Below are positions 27,973-40,158 of a stretch of 64,000 bases of DNA, piece by piece. How positions within the stretch are numbered: the first letter of the stretch is position 1; each line of letters starts with the position of its first letter. The DNA is from Tindallia californiensis (lineage in GTDB: Bacteria > Bacillota > Clostridia > Peptostreptococcales > Tindalliaceae). A model generated the notes under the pieces. The model was not told the origin of the DNA. It saw only the letters and a program-made list of their open reading frames with translations, and searched no databases. The position numbers and the translations under genes were made by a program. Location of the stretch: NCBI RefSeq assembly GCF_900107405.1, contig NZ_FNPV01000002.1, forward strand, positions 364,606 through 428,605. Reading direction: 5' to 3'.

Positions 27973-28011
27973 TGGGACAAAAGGGAATGTAATCACAATG
28001 TAACGTGGATA

Positions 28012-28998
28012 TTAAAGTACCCGATACAATTCGTCTGCTTCCGGTTCTTTTAAGGTTAGCGTTTTTCCTTCAACCAGAATTCTTCTTTCTTTTTCTATCA
28101 TCTTACCAATAACGGTAGTGTGGATTTTTTGTGTTCTCAAAGTTTCAATTAAATTGTTTAATTTCTCTGGATGTATGGTCATTATCATCACGCCACTGGA
28201 AATCAGACGGTATGCATCAATCTCAAAATAATGACAAATAGCTTTCGTTGACTCCAAAACCGGAATGTTACTCTGCTCTACTTCAAGCCCAAGTTGTGAA
28301 GCTTCCGCTAACTCCCAAAGCGCTCCCATGACACCACCTTCTGTTGCATCATGCATCGCACTTACTCCTAGCTCTCCAGCCAATAGTCCTTCCGGAACAA
28401 CGCTTATTTGATGTTTTAGTTCTTTTGCTTCGTCAAGAAGGTTTTTATTCAGGTAACAAGAAAGTTCTTCTTCTTTATCATGCGCTAGTATCGCTGTTCC
28501 TTCTAGTCCTGCATATTTAGTCATCACCACAATATCTCCTGCTTTGGCGCCTCCTGTTTTGATTAACTTTTCCCGGTGTTGTCTTCCTATGGCAACGGTG
28601 CTAATGATCGTCTGATTAACCGTATCGGTAATTTCAGTGTGTCCACCCATTATTTGAACTGACAGGCTTTCCGCTGTTTTTACAGCATCTTGCATCATTT
28701 TCTCCAGTTCTATTTCCGTTGTCTTCGAGGGAGCTAACACCGTTAACATCACACCTATGGGTTCAGCACCGTTGGAAGCAATATCATTACAGGCGATATG
28801 AATCGCTAAGCTTCCTATATCTGTAACAGCTCCGGTGATAGGATCTGTACTGATCACACATAGCTGATTTTCCAAATCTACTACTGCACAATCTTCTCCA
28901 ATTCCAGCGCCGACCAATACTTCTTTTCGAATGTTTTTTACATTGCCGATAATTTTTTCCCTTAAAAAATCTGTCGGAACCTTTCCTATTTTCATCAC
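28012..28998 (-). CDS. AIR synthase/HypE-like ATP-binding protein
   Basis: 328 residues of the PurM/AIR-synthase superfamily: GAGIGEDCAVVDL, the IACNDIASNGAEPIGVML ATP-binding helix, IMGGHTEITD and SAMHDATEGGVMGALWELAEAS. It resembles the stand-alone HypE-like proteins of Clostridia and lacks the C-terminal PxxC motif used by true HypE, and the N-terminal Cys/Sec-Lys of SelD. No hydrogenase maturation genes are nearby. The substrate is unknown. It follows the DUF1461 gene by 12 nt. Confidence 0.8.
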   Translation of the reverse strand: MMKIGKVPTDFLREKIIGNVKNIRKEVLVGAGIGEDCAVVDLENQLCVISTDPITGAVTDIGSLAIHIACNDIASNGAEPIGVMLTVLAPSKTTEIELEKMMQDAVKTAESLSVQIMGGHTEITDTVNQTIISTVAIGRQHREKLIKTGGAKAGDIVVMTKYAGLEGTAILAHDKEEELSCYLNKNLLDEAKELKHQISVVPEGLLAGELGVSAMHDATEGGVMGALWELAEASQLGLEVEQSNIPVLESTKAICHYFEIDAYRLISSGVMIMTIHPEKLNNLIETLRTQKIHTTVIGKMIEKERRILVEGKTLTLKEPEADELYRVL

Positions 28999-29010
28999 TT
29001 ACTTCCTCTC

Positions 29011-29718
29011 CTAAGAATGTTCGTTTCGTATAGCTTGATAGCGGAACAACATTTTTTCTAGTTGCCATGCGATGATTCCAAGCGCAAACAAACTCCCCAT
29101 AGCGTAAAGACCTATTTTAATGGCTGTATTGATAAAAAATGATTCTGGTAGTAGTTGAATCAACACATGATGCTGAGGATTAAGAATCCATAAATCATTG
29201 TCAAATAATAACAGGTGAAAGTAGGTAAAATACTTGGTGAAATCAAGCCATATTAAAAGTCCTAACAGGATCATCATATCCACGTTTGCTAGTCCTGTAA
29301 AAAACAAAGTACGCAAAACACGATTTTTCCATTTATTATCTTGATAAACCACCCATGCCAGTAACAACAGCAACCCTATTATCGAAATATTTCGTAATAA
29401 TCTGGCTGAATCATAAAGTTCTAACACGTCTATCATGTGCAATCGTTCCCGCTCATCAAAAAGTGGCTGATAGATCCCACCTTTAACCGCCATGGTCTGA
29501 AAGTCTTCTTTTTCTCCCTGAAGATACAAAATAATTTCTTCTGCTGTGTGTTTTAAGTTTTCACGATCCATCCCTGCCTGTGGCACCCAGTCTTGTTTCT
29601 CAAATTCCGTCATATAATGTTCCACATCATAAGAAACATATTCTAGGGCTGTAACCCAGGCTACCACTGTAAGAAAAATGCCCATTAGCAGATAAATGAT
29701 CCTTGTTTTCCATTTCAT
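29011..29718 (-). CDS. DUF1461/TIGR01906-type integral membrane protein
   Basis: 235 residues with four to five hydrophobic segments (first at 8-26, others at about 112-130, 140-160 and 205-222). The motif NDLWILNPQHHVLIQLLPESFF is characteristic of the TIGR01906/DUF1461 family of small membrane proteins. No function is known. It sits downstream of the DUF77/ABC transporter genes, 18 nt after the ATPase gene, and probably in the same operon. Confidence 0.85.
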   Translation of the reverse strand: MKWKTRIIYLLMGIFLTVVAWVTALEYVSYDVEHYMTEFEKQDWVPQAGMDRENLKHTAEEIILYLQGEKEDFQTMAVKGGIYQPLFDERERLHMIDVLELYDSARLLRNISIIGLLLLLAWVVYQDNKWKNRVLRTLFFTGLANVDMMILLGLLIWLDFTKYFTYFHLLLFDNDLWILNPQHHVLIQLLPESFFINTAIKIGLYAMGSLFALGIIAWQLEKMLFRYQAIRNEHS

Positions 29719-29736
29719 CCTTTTTTCCTCCGTAGT

Positions 29737-30480
29737 TTAATGAATCAGGCAGGCTAATACCTCTTCCTTTAATTGAATATAGGCTGGTTCTGTAAAAGAG
29801 TTTATCTTCCTCGGTCGTTTTAGGTCCACTCGAAATTCAGCTCTTATTCGGGCCGGTCGGTTCGTAAGCACGTATATCCGGTCTGATAGCAACAATGCTT
29901 CATCCACATCGTGAGTGATTAATAGCACTGAGGATTCTATCTCTTCCATTACGCCCATTAACCATTGCTGCATTTTCTGCCTGGTTAACGCATCCAGCCC
30001 TCCAAAGGGTTCATCTAATAACATAATGTCTTTTGTAAACAAAAGTGTTCTTAAAAGTGCTGCTCGTTGTCTCATGCCACCGGATAACTGTCCTGGATAA
30101 TATTTTTCAAATCCTTCAAGGCCAAATAAAGAAAAGTAAGGCATTGCTTTTGCATAAGCTTGTCTCCGGGAATAATCTTTTAAGAATAGTGGCAAGCAAA
30201 CATTGTCCAAAATAGATTTCCATGGAAGTAGTAAATCTTTCTGATGCATAAAACTTACCCGTCCTGTCACTCCAGTATATGGCTGATGATCAATCAACAC
30301 CTCTCCCCCATCTGGTCTGAGAATTCCCGCAATAATACTAAAAAGAGTACTTTTGCCACAACCACTAGGGCCTAAAATTGTTACAAATTCTTTGCGATTT
30401 AGATGCAAGGAGATATCTTCTAAGGTGTGCAATTCCGTAAAGGTTTTTTGAATATGACTGACTTCTAAAATTCTATCCAA
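29737..30480 (-). CDS. ABC transporter ATP-binding protein (NitT/TauT/ThiZ type)
   Basis: 247 residues with Walker A GPSGCGKST, Q-loop, signature LSGGMRQRAALLRTL, Walker B IMLLDEPFGGLD and the H-loop ITHDVDEA. It pairs with the permease upstream (29-nt gap). The family imports sulfonates, nitrate, taurine or pyrimidine thiamine precursors. The DUF77 thiamine-binding protein at the head of the group favours a thiamine or HMP-type substrate, but that is inference. Confidence 0.9.
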   Translation of the reverse strand: MDRILEVSHIQKTFTELHTLEDISLHLNRKEFVTILGPSGCGKSTLFSIIAGILRPDGGEVLIDHQPYTGVTGRVSFMHQKDLLLPWKSILDNVCLPLFLKDYSRRQAYAKAMPYFSLFGLEGFEKYYPGQLSGGMRQRAALLRTLLFTKDIMLLDEPFGGLDALTRQKMQQWLMGVMEEIESSVLLITHDVDEALLLSDRIYVLTNRPARIRAEFRVDLKRPRKINSFTEPAYIQLKEEVLACLIH

Positions 30481-30509
30481 GTGAAGCCGCCTCCCAGCCT
30501 GAAAATATT

Positions 30510-31272
30510 TTACTGATCAAGAACCTCTTCATGCTTTCTGGTATGATGTTGCCATGGCATCATCTTTTTTTCAATGATTTGTATGATTTTAAGCACCATA
30601 ATGCTAAGCAGCACAATAACTGTAATCACCGCAAAAACCTGATCCGTAGCAAAGGATTGCCGAACTCGAAGCATGTACACGCCCAACCCCATACGACCAC
30701 CAATCCATTCACCTATTACCGCCCCCATAATGCTGTAAGTGCCAGAAATTTTGAGTCCCGAAAACAAGGATGGCATTGCGGTTGGAAGTTTTACCCACCG
30801 ATATTGTTGCCATGGGGTTGCATCCATTGCCTGCATTAGATCCATCAACTCCCGATCTACGCCTGCCAACCCTTCCATTAAACTGATGGTTATCGGAAAA
30901 AAACATACCAAAACGACAATCAGTACTTTTGGAAGCATTCCAAAGCCGAACCACATAGCAAATAAAGGGGCTAATACAATAATAGGTACTGTTTGAGAAG
31001 TCACCAGGTAAGGATATAGCGTTTTTCTAAGTAAGGGCATAAAATCCAATATTACTGCCAATAAAAATCCAAGCAAAATGGCTACCATAAAACCGATCAG
31101 TGCCTGTAACAGTGTTACTCTTGCATGTTGCCAAAGCAATGGAGCATTTTGGATGATTGCCATGATAATACGACTGGGTGCTGGCAGCAAGTAGGGGGGT
31201 ATCCACTGAAACCGGCTAATAATTTCCCAAATCATTACAAAAGCAACCCCTACCCCTGCTGATAAAAAAGAA

Positions 31273-31298
<26 letters not shown>
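30510..31298 (-). CDS. ABC transporter permease (NitT/TauT/ThiX type)
   Basis: 262 residues, about six membrane segments, with the BPD_transp_1 EAA loop region (LMDLMQAMDATPWQQYRWVKLPTAMPSLFSGLKIS). Its ATG lies inside the end of the DUF77 gene (26-nt overlap), so translation is coupled. No substrate-binding protein is encoded beside it, although this transporter class needs one. Confidence 0.9.
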
Positions 31299-33574
<2,276 letters not shown>

Positions 33575-33587
33575 TCACCTCGTTCTT

Positions 33588-35978
33588 TTATTCTTCTATC
33601 GTTAACTTCACATAATCCAAGTTAATCTTTTTTAGTCCTCCGCCCGGAAAAGCGATGGTGACTAATTCATTCACTCTTGAAACAACGGTACCGCTTCCAA
33701 AAGCAGGATGATTCACTTTTTGCCCTGCTTGCAGGGTTTTGTTTTCACCGACGTGCTTTGGTGCTGTATCGGTTTCCATTGGCCTCATTTCTTTTCGTTG
33801 CCATCGTTGACGCTGTAGTTTTTTACGAAAAGCGTCTTGCTGCTGCTGATCGGATTCCTGATTTCCTCCCGCATTTTGAACACAATCCGAAGGTATTTCC
33901 TCTATAAACCTAGAGGGTTCATTATAGCCGGTAAATCCATAGAGCGTCCGTGATATAGCATTACTCAGTATCAATTTCTCCTTCGCTCTAGTAATCCCAA
34001 CATAGCAAAGGCGCCTTTCTTCCTCTTCGTTTCCTTCTTTTAAGGACATGCTGGAAGGAAAAACATTTTCTTCCATGCCCGGCATAAAGACTACTGGAAA
34101 TTCAAGGCCTTTTGCGCTGTGAAGGGTCATCAGCAAAACGCCGCTTCCTTCTTCTCCCAAAGAATCCACCGCTGCTTCCAAGGATGTACCAGCCAAAAAA
34201 TCTTCCAGTTTTTCTTCTTCTGCCGTCTGATCAAACTCACGGGTCAGAGAAAGAAATTCCATCAGGTTTTCGACTCTTCCCTGAGACTCAATGCTTCCTT
34301 CTTCTTTAAGCAGTTCAAGGTAACCTGTTACTGAATATACCTCTTCCACCAATTCCGTTACTTGATAGGCGCTTTTCTCTTTTATCCATTTATCCAGCAT
34401 GTGAACAAACTTAGTCAATGAATTAGCGGCACGGCTGCTGATCCGATGCTTCCATTGATCTGTTTCTGTCAGCATTTCCCATATGTTTTTTTCTTGATCC
34501 ACAGCGAAGCCTTCTAAGGTTTCTACGGTTTTATCGCCAATTCCACGACGAGGTGTATTAATAATTCTCTTTAAACTCAGCTCGTCTTTCGGATTTTCAA
34601 TAACTTTTAAGTAAGCCAGAATGTCTTTTATTTCTTTCCGGTCATAAAACCGAGTTCCTCCATAAATCCGGTAAGGGATTCCTGCTTTCATCATAGCTTC
34701 TTCCAGTACACGGGATTGGGCGTGGGTTCGATAAAGAACCGCAAAATCGCTGTAGTTTCTCCCTTTTTCATGAAGCTCTTGCATAGATTGAACCATAAAA
34801 TCCGCTTCTGCATATTCATTCCTGCATTGACAATAAGCTATTTTTTCACCCTCTAAGCCTTCTGTAAAAAGCTTCTTTGCTTTTCGATGTCGATTATTTG
34901 AAACCACTTGATTTGCTGCATTTAGAATGGTTTCTGTAGATCGATAGTTTTGTTCCAGTTTTATGGTCACCGTTTCGCTGAAGTCTTTTTCAAAACCAAG
35001 GATGTTTTCAATATCCGCACCTCGCCATCCATAAATGCTTTGATCATCGTCTCCAACTACGCAAAGATTTTGGTGTTTTTCTGCCAAGGCTTTCACCCAT
35101 AGGTATTGAGGTTTATTCGTGTCTTGAAACTCATCGACCAACACATAGCGGAACTTTTCCTGATAGTAACGCAGTACTTCAGGATGTTGGCGAAAAAGCT
35201 GTAAGGTTTTAAGGATTAGATCATCAAAATCCAAGGCATTATTTTGAAATAGTTTTTTTTCATATAACTCATATATGTTCGCTAGTTGCTTGTTATAAAA
35301 GTCTTTTTCATTCTGTTTTTTACTTTCCAAAACACTTACCATGCTGTCCTTCATTTTCCCAATCCAGCCGCTTACAGCTCTTGGGCTATATTTTTTATCG
35401 CTCAGATTTAGTTGCTTAATGCATTCTTTTAATAGAACTTGCTGATCCTGAGCATCATAGATCACAAAATTACTCCCATAGCCCAGCCGATGAATATCAC
35501 TTCTTAATATTCTTGCACAAGCCGCATGAAAGGTGCTAATCCACATTCGCTGGCAAGTTCCTTTTAACAACTGTTCTACCCGTTCTTTCATTTCACGGGC
35601 CGCTTTATTGGTAAAGGTAATTGCCAGAATCTGCGACGGATCTACCGATTGATACTCAAGAAGTCTGGATAAGTTCAGTGGCATCGGTGTTTTTACATCA
35701 GCCTTTAGATCATACCATTCCCTGAGTTGCTTGTATTCTGTTTCAGCCATCCTTTCGGGCACATGATTCTGTCTATAAATGGAACCAAACCGTATCATAT
35801 GACCGATCCGGTTAACAAGCATGGTTGTTTTACCAGATCCCGCTCCGGCCAATACAAGACAAGGTCCCTCCGTATGTAAAACGGCTTTTTGTTGTGCTTG
35901 ATTTAAGTGATCATAATTGCTTTCAATGATTTTATCGCGTAGCTGGCAATAGGATTGTTGCCAGGTTTTTCCATTCAT
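33588..35978 (-). CDS. pcrA: UvrD/Rep-family DNA helicase PcrA
   Basis: 796 residues. An SF1A 3'-5' helicase for repair and replication restart. Motifs: Walker A AGAGSGKTT, FTNKAAREMKERV, YVLVDEFQDTN (motif II), GDDDQSIYGWRGAD, QNYRS, TLHSAKGLEFPVVF (motif V) and YVGITRAKEKL (motif VI). The C-terminal tail (GQKVNHPAFGSGTVV) is the Tudor-like domain that binds RNA polymerase. Operon with ligA. Confidence 0.97.
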   Translation of the reverse strand: MNGKTWQQSYCQLRDKIIESNYDHLNQAQQKAVLHTEGPCLVLAGAGSGKTTMLVNRIGHMIRFGSIYRQNHVPERMAETEYKQLREWYDLKADVKTPMPLNLSRLLEYQSVDPSQILAITFTNKAAREMKERVEQLLKGTCQRMWISTFHAACARILRSDIHRLGYGSNFVIYDAQDQQVLLKECIKQLNLSDKKYSPRAVSGWIGKMKDSMVSVLESKKQNEKDFYNKQLANIYELYEKKLFQNNALDFDDLILKTLQLFRQHPEVLRYYQEKFRYVLVDEFQDTNKPQYLWVKALAEKHQNLCVVGDDDQSIYGWRGADIENILGFEKDFSETVTIKLEQNYRSTETILNAANQVVSNNRHRKAKKLFTEGLEGEKIAYCQCRNEYAEADFMVQSMQELHEKGRNYSDFAVLYRTHAQSRVLEEAMMKAGIPYRIYGGTRFYDRKEIKDILAYLKVIENPKDELSLKRIINTPRRGIGDKTVETLEGFAVDQEKNIWEMLTETDQWKHRISSRAANSLTKFVHMLDKWIKEKSAYQVTELVEEVYSVTGYLELLKEEGSIESQGRVENLMEFLSLTREFDQTAEEEKLEDFLAGTSLEAAVDSLGEEGSGVLLMTLHSAKGLEFPVVFMPGMEENVFPSSMSLKEGNEEEERRLCYVGITRAKEKLILSNAISRTLYGFTGYNEPSRFIEEIPSDCVQNAGGNQESDQQQQDAFRKKLQRQRWQRKEMRPMETDTAPKHVGENKTLQAGQKVNHPAFGSGTVVSRVNELVTIAFPGGGLKKINLDYVKLTIEE

Positions 35979-36024
35979 AAGAAAAACTCCTTTCCGAAAA
36001 ATAGTATATCATAAATAAATAAAA

Positions 36025-36056
36025 AAAAGGAATGGTGACGAACCCACTCCTTATAA
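36025..36056 (-). terminator. Terminator after the REC-PAS-GGDEF gene
   Basis: AAGGAGTGG pairs (one mismatch) with CCATTCCTT on the minus strand and is followed by eight T. It lies directly after the GGDEF gene stop and separates it from pcrA. Confidence 0.7.
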
Positions 36057-36057
36057 G

Positions 36058-37383
36058 CTACGTCTTTTTTCTTAACGGTCTAAACCTTGATACTCTTTCC
36101 CAGTATTTTTTATTGGCTTCAGGGTCAAGATTCGGATTTTTTTCTAATATTTTCAAAAGGTCTATTAACTTGTTTTCTCTATTAGTCAGTTTGTTTTGAT
36201 ACATATTATCATCGGCTTCTTTTAATAGTTCTTCTATGCTTTTACGGTCATCAACTTTCGTTGCTGATCCCAGGGCTAATTGAGTGAAATCTCCTTTCGC
36301 TGTTAGCTCCTGACATCTTGCCCGTATTCTACGCATCATTTTCCGAGCATTGATTCTATCGGTCTGCGTCAATAAAATCGTAAATTCATCTCCACCGGTC
36401 CGGCAAATAATGTCTTCCTCCCGAAAGCAGTCTTTCATCACCTGAGCAGTTCGTTGAAGCAGCTTGTCCCCTTCCTGATGACCCAAGATATCATTCACCA
36501 TTTTTAATCCATCAATATCTCCAATGATTACACTCAAGGGATGCTGCCTCTCTGTGTCCAGTCTTTGCAGTTCCTCTTCAAAAAAATCTCGGTTATATAA
36601 GCCGGTCATCCGGTCACGAAACCTCATATGGAGTAAGGCTTCTTCTGTTTTCCGAGCTTCCGTAACATCTCTAATAATGGCAACGGCTTCTTCTTTTCCG
36701 CTGCCTGCTAAACGCATCTCAAACTTACGTAGCCCTTTCGGGGTTTCCAGATCATATTCTACCGTCTGCATATTACCGGTTTTAATAGCTTTGCTAATAT
36801 ATAGCAAAACTGTCTCTGCCAGGGGTTGTGGTAATACTTCCATCACATTTTTTCCTTTGATTTCATCAAATCCTACCGGCATGATGTCAACCTCTTGAGT
36901 GGTTACCTCTAAGTAATTGCCATCTTTATCATAATTGATTAACAAGTCAGGCAGTGCTTTTACCATTGACTGAAATCGAATTTCCTGCTGATCCAGTTTC
37001 TGCTTCATTTTTGCTTTATATAGAGCTAGTTCTAGGTTAATCAGAAGTTCCTGCTCGTTAAAGGGTTTTACTAAAAATCCACTTGGATCCGCCTCTAGAA
37101 CGCGTTGCTGAACATCATCATTTAAAAACCCGGATATAAACAAAATCGGTATCCCCAGGTTTTCTTGTATTTCACAGGCTCCGTAAATTCCATCTTTTTC
37201 ACCTTTTAGATGAATATCCATCAGCACTAAGTCGGGCTTTGTCCTGGCAACCAGCGGGATGGCTTCTTCAACAGAATAGGCCGTGCCCACCAATAAGTAC
37301 TGCTTTTTCCTTAATGTTTCTACGATTGCCTTCGTATCCATTAAATTGTCTTCCACCAAAAATATCTTTGCACGTTCATCCAT
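36058..37383 (-). CDS. Response regulator with PAS and GGDEF diguanylate cyclase output
   Basis: 441 residues: a receiver (1-125; FLVEDN, phospho-Asp in LVLMDIHLKGEKDG, KPF), a PAS domain (about 135-245) and a GGDEF domain (about 255-400). The active site reads RTGGDEF and the inhibitory site RxxD (REED) stands five residues before it, so an active, feedback-inhibited cyclic di-GMP synthase is likely. A basic tail of about 40 residues follows. It is a single-gene unit and no kinase is adjacent, so it may be driven by one of the orphan hybrid kinases at 0-22 kb. Confidence 0.93.
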   Translation of the reverse strand: MDERAKIFLVEDNLMDTKAIVETLRKKQYLLVGTAYSVEEAIPLVARTKPDLVLMDIHLKGEKDGIYGACEIQENLGIPILFISGFLNDDVQQRVLEADPSGFLVKPFNEQELLINLELALYKAKMKQKLDQQEIRFQSMVKALPDLLINYDKDGNYLEVTTQEVDIMPVGFDEIKGKNVMEVLPQPLAETVLLYISKAIKTGNMQTVEYDLETPKGLRKFEMRLAGSGKEEAVAIIRDVTEARKTEEALLHMRFRDRMTGLYNRDFFEEELQRLDTERQHPLSVIIGDIDGLKMVNDILGHQEGDKLLQRTAQVMKDCFREEDIICRTGGDEFTILLTQTDRINARKMMRRIRARCQELTAKGDFTQLALGSATKVDDRKSIEELLKEADDNMYQNKLTNRENKLIDLLKILEKNPNLDPEANKKYWERVSRFRPLRKKT

Positions 37384-37453
37384 TACATTTACACCTCAGT
37401 CCAAGGCTCTTTCCTCAATTTTACCATATTTTTGACCAGAGGTATATTCCCAT

Positions 37454-38605
37454 TTAAGATAACTGTATGTGCCTGTTAATGTATTCTTCTATTTTTCTTA
37501 TTTCAACTCCTTCCAGTTGGAGTTCAAAAGCTATCTTTTGCCATTTTCCAATTTCCGTGCCTTCTTGAATACCCATTTTTTTTAGACGATTGCCGGTAAA
37601 ATAAGGGGCTATTTCTTGTGCCGGCCAATGCTGATGAATCATTTTTTCCAAATCATTTCTCTCTAAGGCTTTTGCAAAGAGTAGGGTTTCTTCTTTATCC
37701 AGCAATAAGGAGAGGCGTCGACAATCGGCAGCATTTTCATAGTTCAACAACCTTTTGATAGCACTTAGCCTTTTCATGAGCGCATTACTTTTTTCATGAT
37801 GGCGACTCATTTGGTAAAAAGCTTCTCGAATGCTCTTGAAATCCATCTCTCCTAATGCTTTTTCAGTATTTGAAAAAACAGACTGGTACGCATAACAGAT
37901 CAATAATGCCCACATAAACAACTCTGGATTCTTGCTTTTATCCCTAAAAAAGATCACTTTTTCAATTTTCTTTTTTATCTCATCTTCTTGCTTTCCCTTA
38001 ATAAAAGACAAGCATTTTTCTGTCTTAACCATATATTCAAATCCAATTTGTGGAAAAGGGCTCATTATCCATTTTTGCATTTCCGCATAAGTCCGTTCGG
38101 CTGGAATATGAGATATGCTTTCTTTTTTCATCAATTGTAGGGTGCTTACTTCTATCGACAAATTAAATCGTGATGCTAATTGAATCGCACGGTATACTCT
38201 TAAAGGGTCCTTCCTAAAAGTTTCAGGACCCGTCATCTTTATCTGTTTGGATTTTATATCCTTTATCCCGCCGAGAGGATCATCTATTTTTCCTGTTATC
38301 GCCTCTTGATAAATGGCATTCATTGTAAAGTCTCTTCCGAAGGCATCCTGTTGTAGGGATGCACCAGACAATGTTATTTCAACTTTCAATTCAGCAGGAG
38401 CCCAAATCAACTGATTCTTTCCATATTTTTTCCATCTTCCCAGTGAAGATAAAATATGTTCCAAATTCATTGCCGATAGGTTGAAAATAACTAGATCTTT
38501 GTCTTTTGCCTTGTATCCCAGTAGCGGATCTCTTACGCACCCACCGACCCAGTATGGCTGGCCTTTCATGTTGACAATCTGTTGAATTAAATCTTCTTTT
38601 TTCAT
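37454..38605 (-). CDS. cca: CCA tRNA nucleotidyltransferase/poly(A) polymerase family
   Basis: 383 residues. The class II nucleotidyltransferase head shows GGCVRDPLLGYKAKDKDLVIF (G-G plus the D-x-D metal pair) and GRDFTMNAIYQE, followed by DDPLGGIKDI and RKDPLRVYRAIQLASRF of the RNA-binding region. The C-terminal part is helical. It adds CCA, or part of it, to tRNA 3' ends. The tRNA genes in this window already encode CCA, so repair is its likely use. Whether it adds CCA or only A cannot be told by eye. Confidence 0.87.
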   Translation of the reverse strand: MKKEDLIQQIVNMKGQPYWVGGCVRDPLLGYKAKDKDLVIFNLSAMNLEHILSSLGRWKKYGKNQLIWAPAELKVEITLSGASLQQDAFGRDFTMNAIYQEAITGKIDDPLGGIKDIKSKQIKMTGPETFRKDPLRVYRAIQLASRFNLSIEVSTLQLMKKESISHIPAERTYAEMQKWIMSPFPQIGFEYMVKTEKCLSFIKGKQEDEIKKKIEKVIFFRDKSKNPELFMWALLICYAYQSVFSNTEKALGEMDFKSIREAFYQMSRHHEKSNALMKRLSAIKRLLNYENAADCRRLSLLLDKEETLLFAKALERNDLEKMIHQHWPAQEIAPYFTGNRLKKMGIQEGTEIGKWQKIAFELQLEGVEIRKIEEYINRHIQLS

Positions 38606-38640
38606 TGAACAGCTCCACTTCTCCTCGAACCTATGGCTTT

Positions 38641-39531
38641 TTACTCTAACACTTCTATTTTTTTCACTTCACCATTCAACATAATATCTGATGATGTTAT
38701 GGTTATTCTCACAGGCTTTTCTATACCTGCTTCCTCTGCCATTCTCCCGGAAATCTGTTTAATCTTCTCAGCCGCTTCTTGGCTGACAGATAATACTCGG
38801 TAATGTCCATCTATCGATACTTCTACAGAATTGCTATCTACGGCTCCATGAAAAACGCCGGTCACCACTACTTGATCGATTTGATCTAGGTTGGTCAGTT
38901 TCCATTGCTCCGTTTCTATTGCTTCAAAGCTAATGCTTATTAATGCTCCTGGTTGAATCGGGTAGGCTGTCAACTGTTCCCGAAGTTCTTCACTCACTTT
39001 GAATTGATGAACTCCAAAGGGTTCCTCTAACAAATTAAGTTCTAAATAGTTTCGATCAATCACATTAAAGACAGTAGCCGTACTTTTTTTGCTTACCGGA
39101 TCCATCATGGCAGCTTCGAGTGCTTCCTCCGTCACCGAAAAAGCCCGTGGTGCCGCATCTTTCTGCATGTCTGCTGACTCTTCCATCGCCATATCTGTAG
39201 AAGCCAATTCCAGTATTTCTTCCGGTCCTCTTTGCATCTGTAATGCTCCTACTATTAAAACAATAGTGGCTGCAACAGAAATCCACTTGATCCACTTCTT
39301 TCTTTGAGGAGAAAGAAAAAGGGTTGGCGTTTCACTCTTCTGCTGTGGCTCCTGCCACTCCCATTTTTCGTCATCATTTTTTAACCTTTTGACACTTCTC
39401 ACCGTTTCCAGCATATTAGCCATATCTTGATCTAAATAGGGAGGTTCGGTGGGTTTACATTCCATTATTAATTCATCAATGAAATCGTTAAGATATTCCG
39501 TTTCATGGTATAAGGATTTATTTTTATCCAT
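38641..39531 (-). CDS. Single-pass membrane protein, probable anti-sigma factor
   Basis: 296 residues: a cytoplasmic N-terminal part of about 85 residues, one membrane segment (WIKWISVAATIVLIVGALQM, about 85-104) and an extracytoplasmic C-terminal part of about 190 residues with no recognised domain. Its ATG overlaps the end of the ECF sigma gene by 8 nt, the classic sigma/anti-sigma arrangement. The N-terminal part lacks the HxxxCxxC zinc motif of ZAS anti-sigmas. The role rests on topology and context. Confidence 0.72.
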   Translation of the reverse strand: MDKNKSLYHETEYLNDFIDELIMECKPTEPPYLDQDMANMLETVRSVKRLKNDDEKWEWQEPQQKSETPTLFLSPQRKKWIKWISVAATIVLIVGALQMQRGPEEILELASTDMAMEESADMQKDAAPRAFSVTEEALEAAMMDPVSKKSTATVFNVIDRNYLELNLLEEPFGVHQFKVSEELREQLTAYPIQPGALISISFEAIETEQWKLTNLDQIDQVVVTGVFHGAVDSNSVEVSIDGHYRVLSVSQEAAEKIKQISGRMAEEAGIEKPVRITITSSDIMLNGEVKKIEVLE

Positions 39532-40045
39532 TGAAATACCCTCCTTCCTCCAGTATTTCTTTTAACTTTTTGACACCTCTAAATTGCAAACTTTTAACTG
39601 TCCCCACAGGCTTCCCCAAACGTTCTGCTACCTCCTGCAATGGATAGCCTTCAACGATGCGCCATACAACCACCTGCTGATAAGTCTCCGGCAATTTTTT
39701 CAGCGCTTCTCGAACCATCATGTTTTCTTCAATTTTTTGATTTTCAGAAGTAAACATGTTTTTGTCGCTTACTTGATCAAACTCTACCACTTTAGGACTT
39801 CTTCCTTTTTGTCTCCAGGTATCATAGATCGTATTTCTTAAGGCAGCAAAAATATAAGCACGAATTTTTTCCTCTTCTATCTTTCCTTTTTTTACCTGCT
39901 GAAATACTTTTCGAAATACTTCCTGAGATATTTCTTCGGCTTCTTCTTTACTTTGAAGGCGATAATATGCGTATTGATAAACTTGAGGCCATAGACGCTC
40001 ATAGGTCTCTTGAAATAGCTTATGCTGCGATGAAACAGATGTCAT
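39524..40045 (-). CDS. ECF-type RNA polymerase sigma factor
   Basis: 173 residues. Region 2 (about 12-75) shows YAYYRLQSKEEAEEISQEVFRKVF and FAALRNTIYDTWR; region 4 (about 115-168) shows LKKLPETYQQVVVWRIVEGYPLQEVAERLGKPVGTVKSLQFRGVKKL, a typical helix-turn-helix. No region 1 or 3. Its regulon is unknown; ECF factors often control their own operon. The overlapping membrane protein downstream is the likely anti-sigma factor. Confidence 0.92.
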   Translation of the reverse strand: MTSVSSQHKLFQETYERLWPQVYQYAYYRLQSKEEAEEISQEVFRKVFQQVKKGKIEEEKIRAYIFAALRNTIYDTWRQKGRSPKVVEFDQVSDKNMFTSENQKIEENMMVREALKKLPETYQQVVVWRIVEGYPLQEVAERLGKPVGTVKSLQFRGVKKLKEILEEGGYFNG

Positions 40046-40131
40046 TGATTGTCACCCTCTTTTCCTACTATCATTTCCGTTTCTATCCATTAATACGTAA
40101 TCTCCTTGAAAGGGTTGCATTTTTTCAATAA

Positions 40132-40158
40132 AAAAACGCGACAGAGTTTTGTCACGCT
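40132..40158 (-). terminator. Terminator after the HPr gene
   Basis: GCGTGACA pairs with TGTCGCG (one wobble) and is followed by TTTTTTT on the minus strand, overlapping the stop of the HPr gene. Confidence 0.75.

Noticed and set aside
28012..28998. SelD (selenophosphate synthetase) or true HypE
   Set aside because: It has the shared ATP-binding fold but lacks the N-terminal Cys/Sec of SelD and the C-terminal Cys of HypE, and no partner genes are near.
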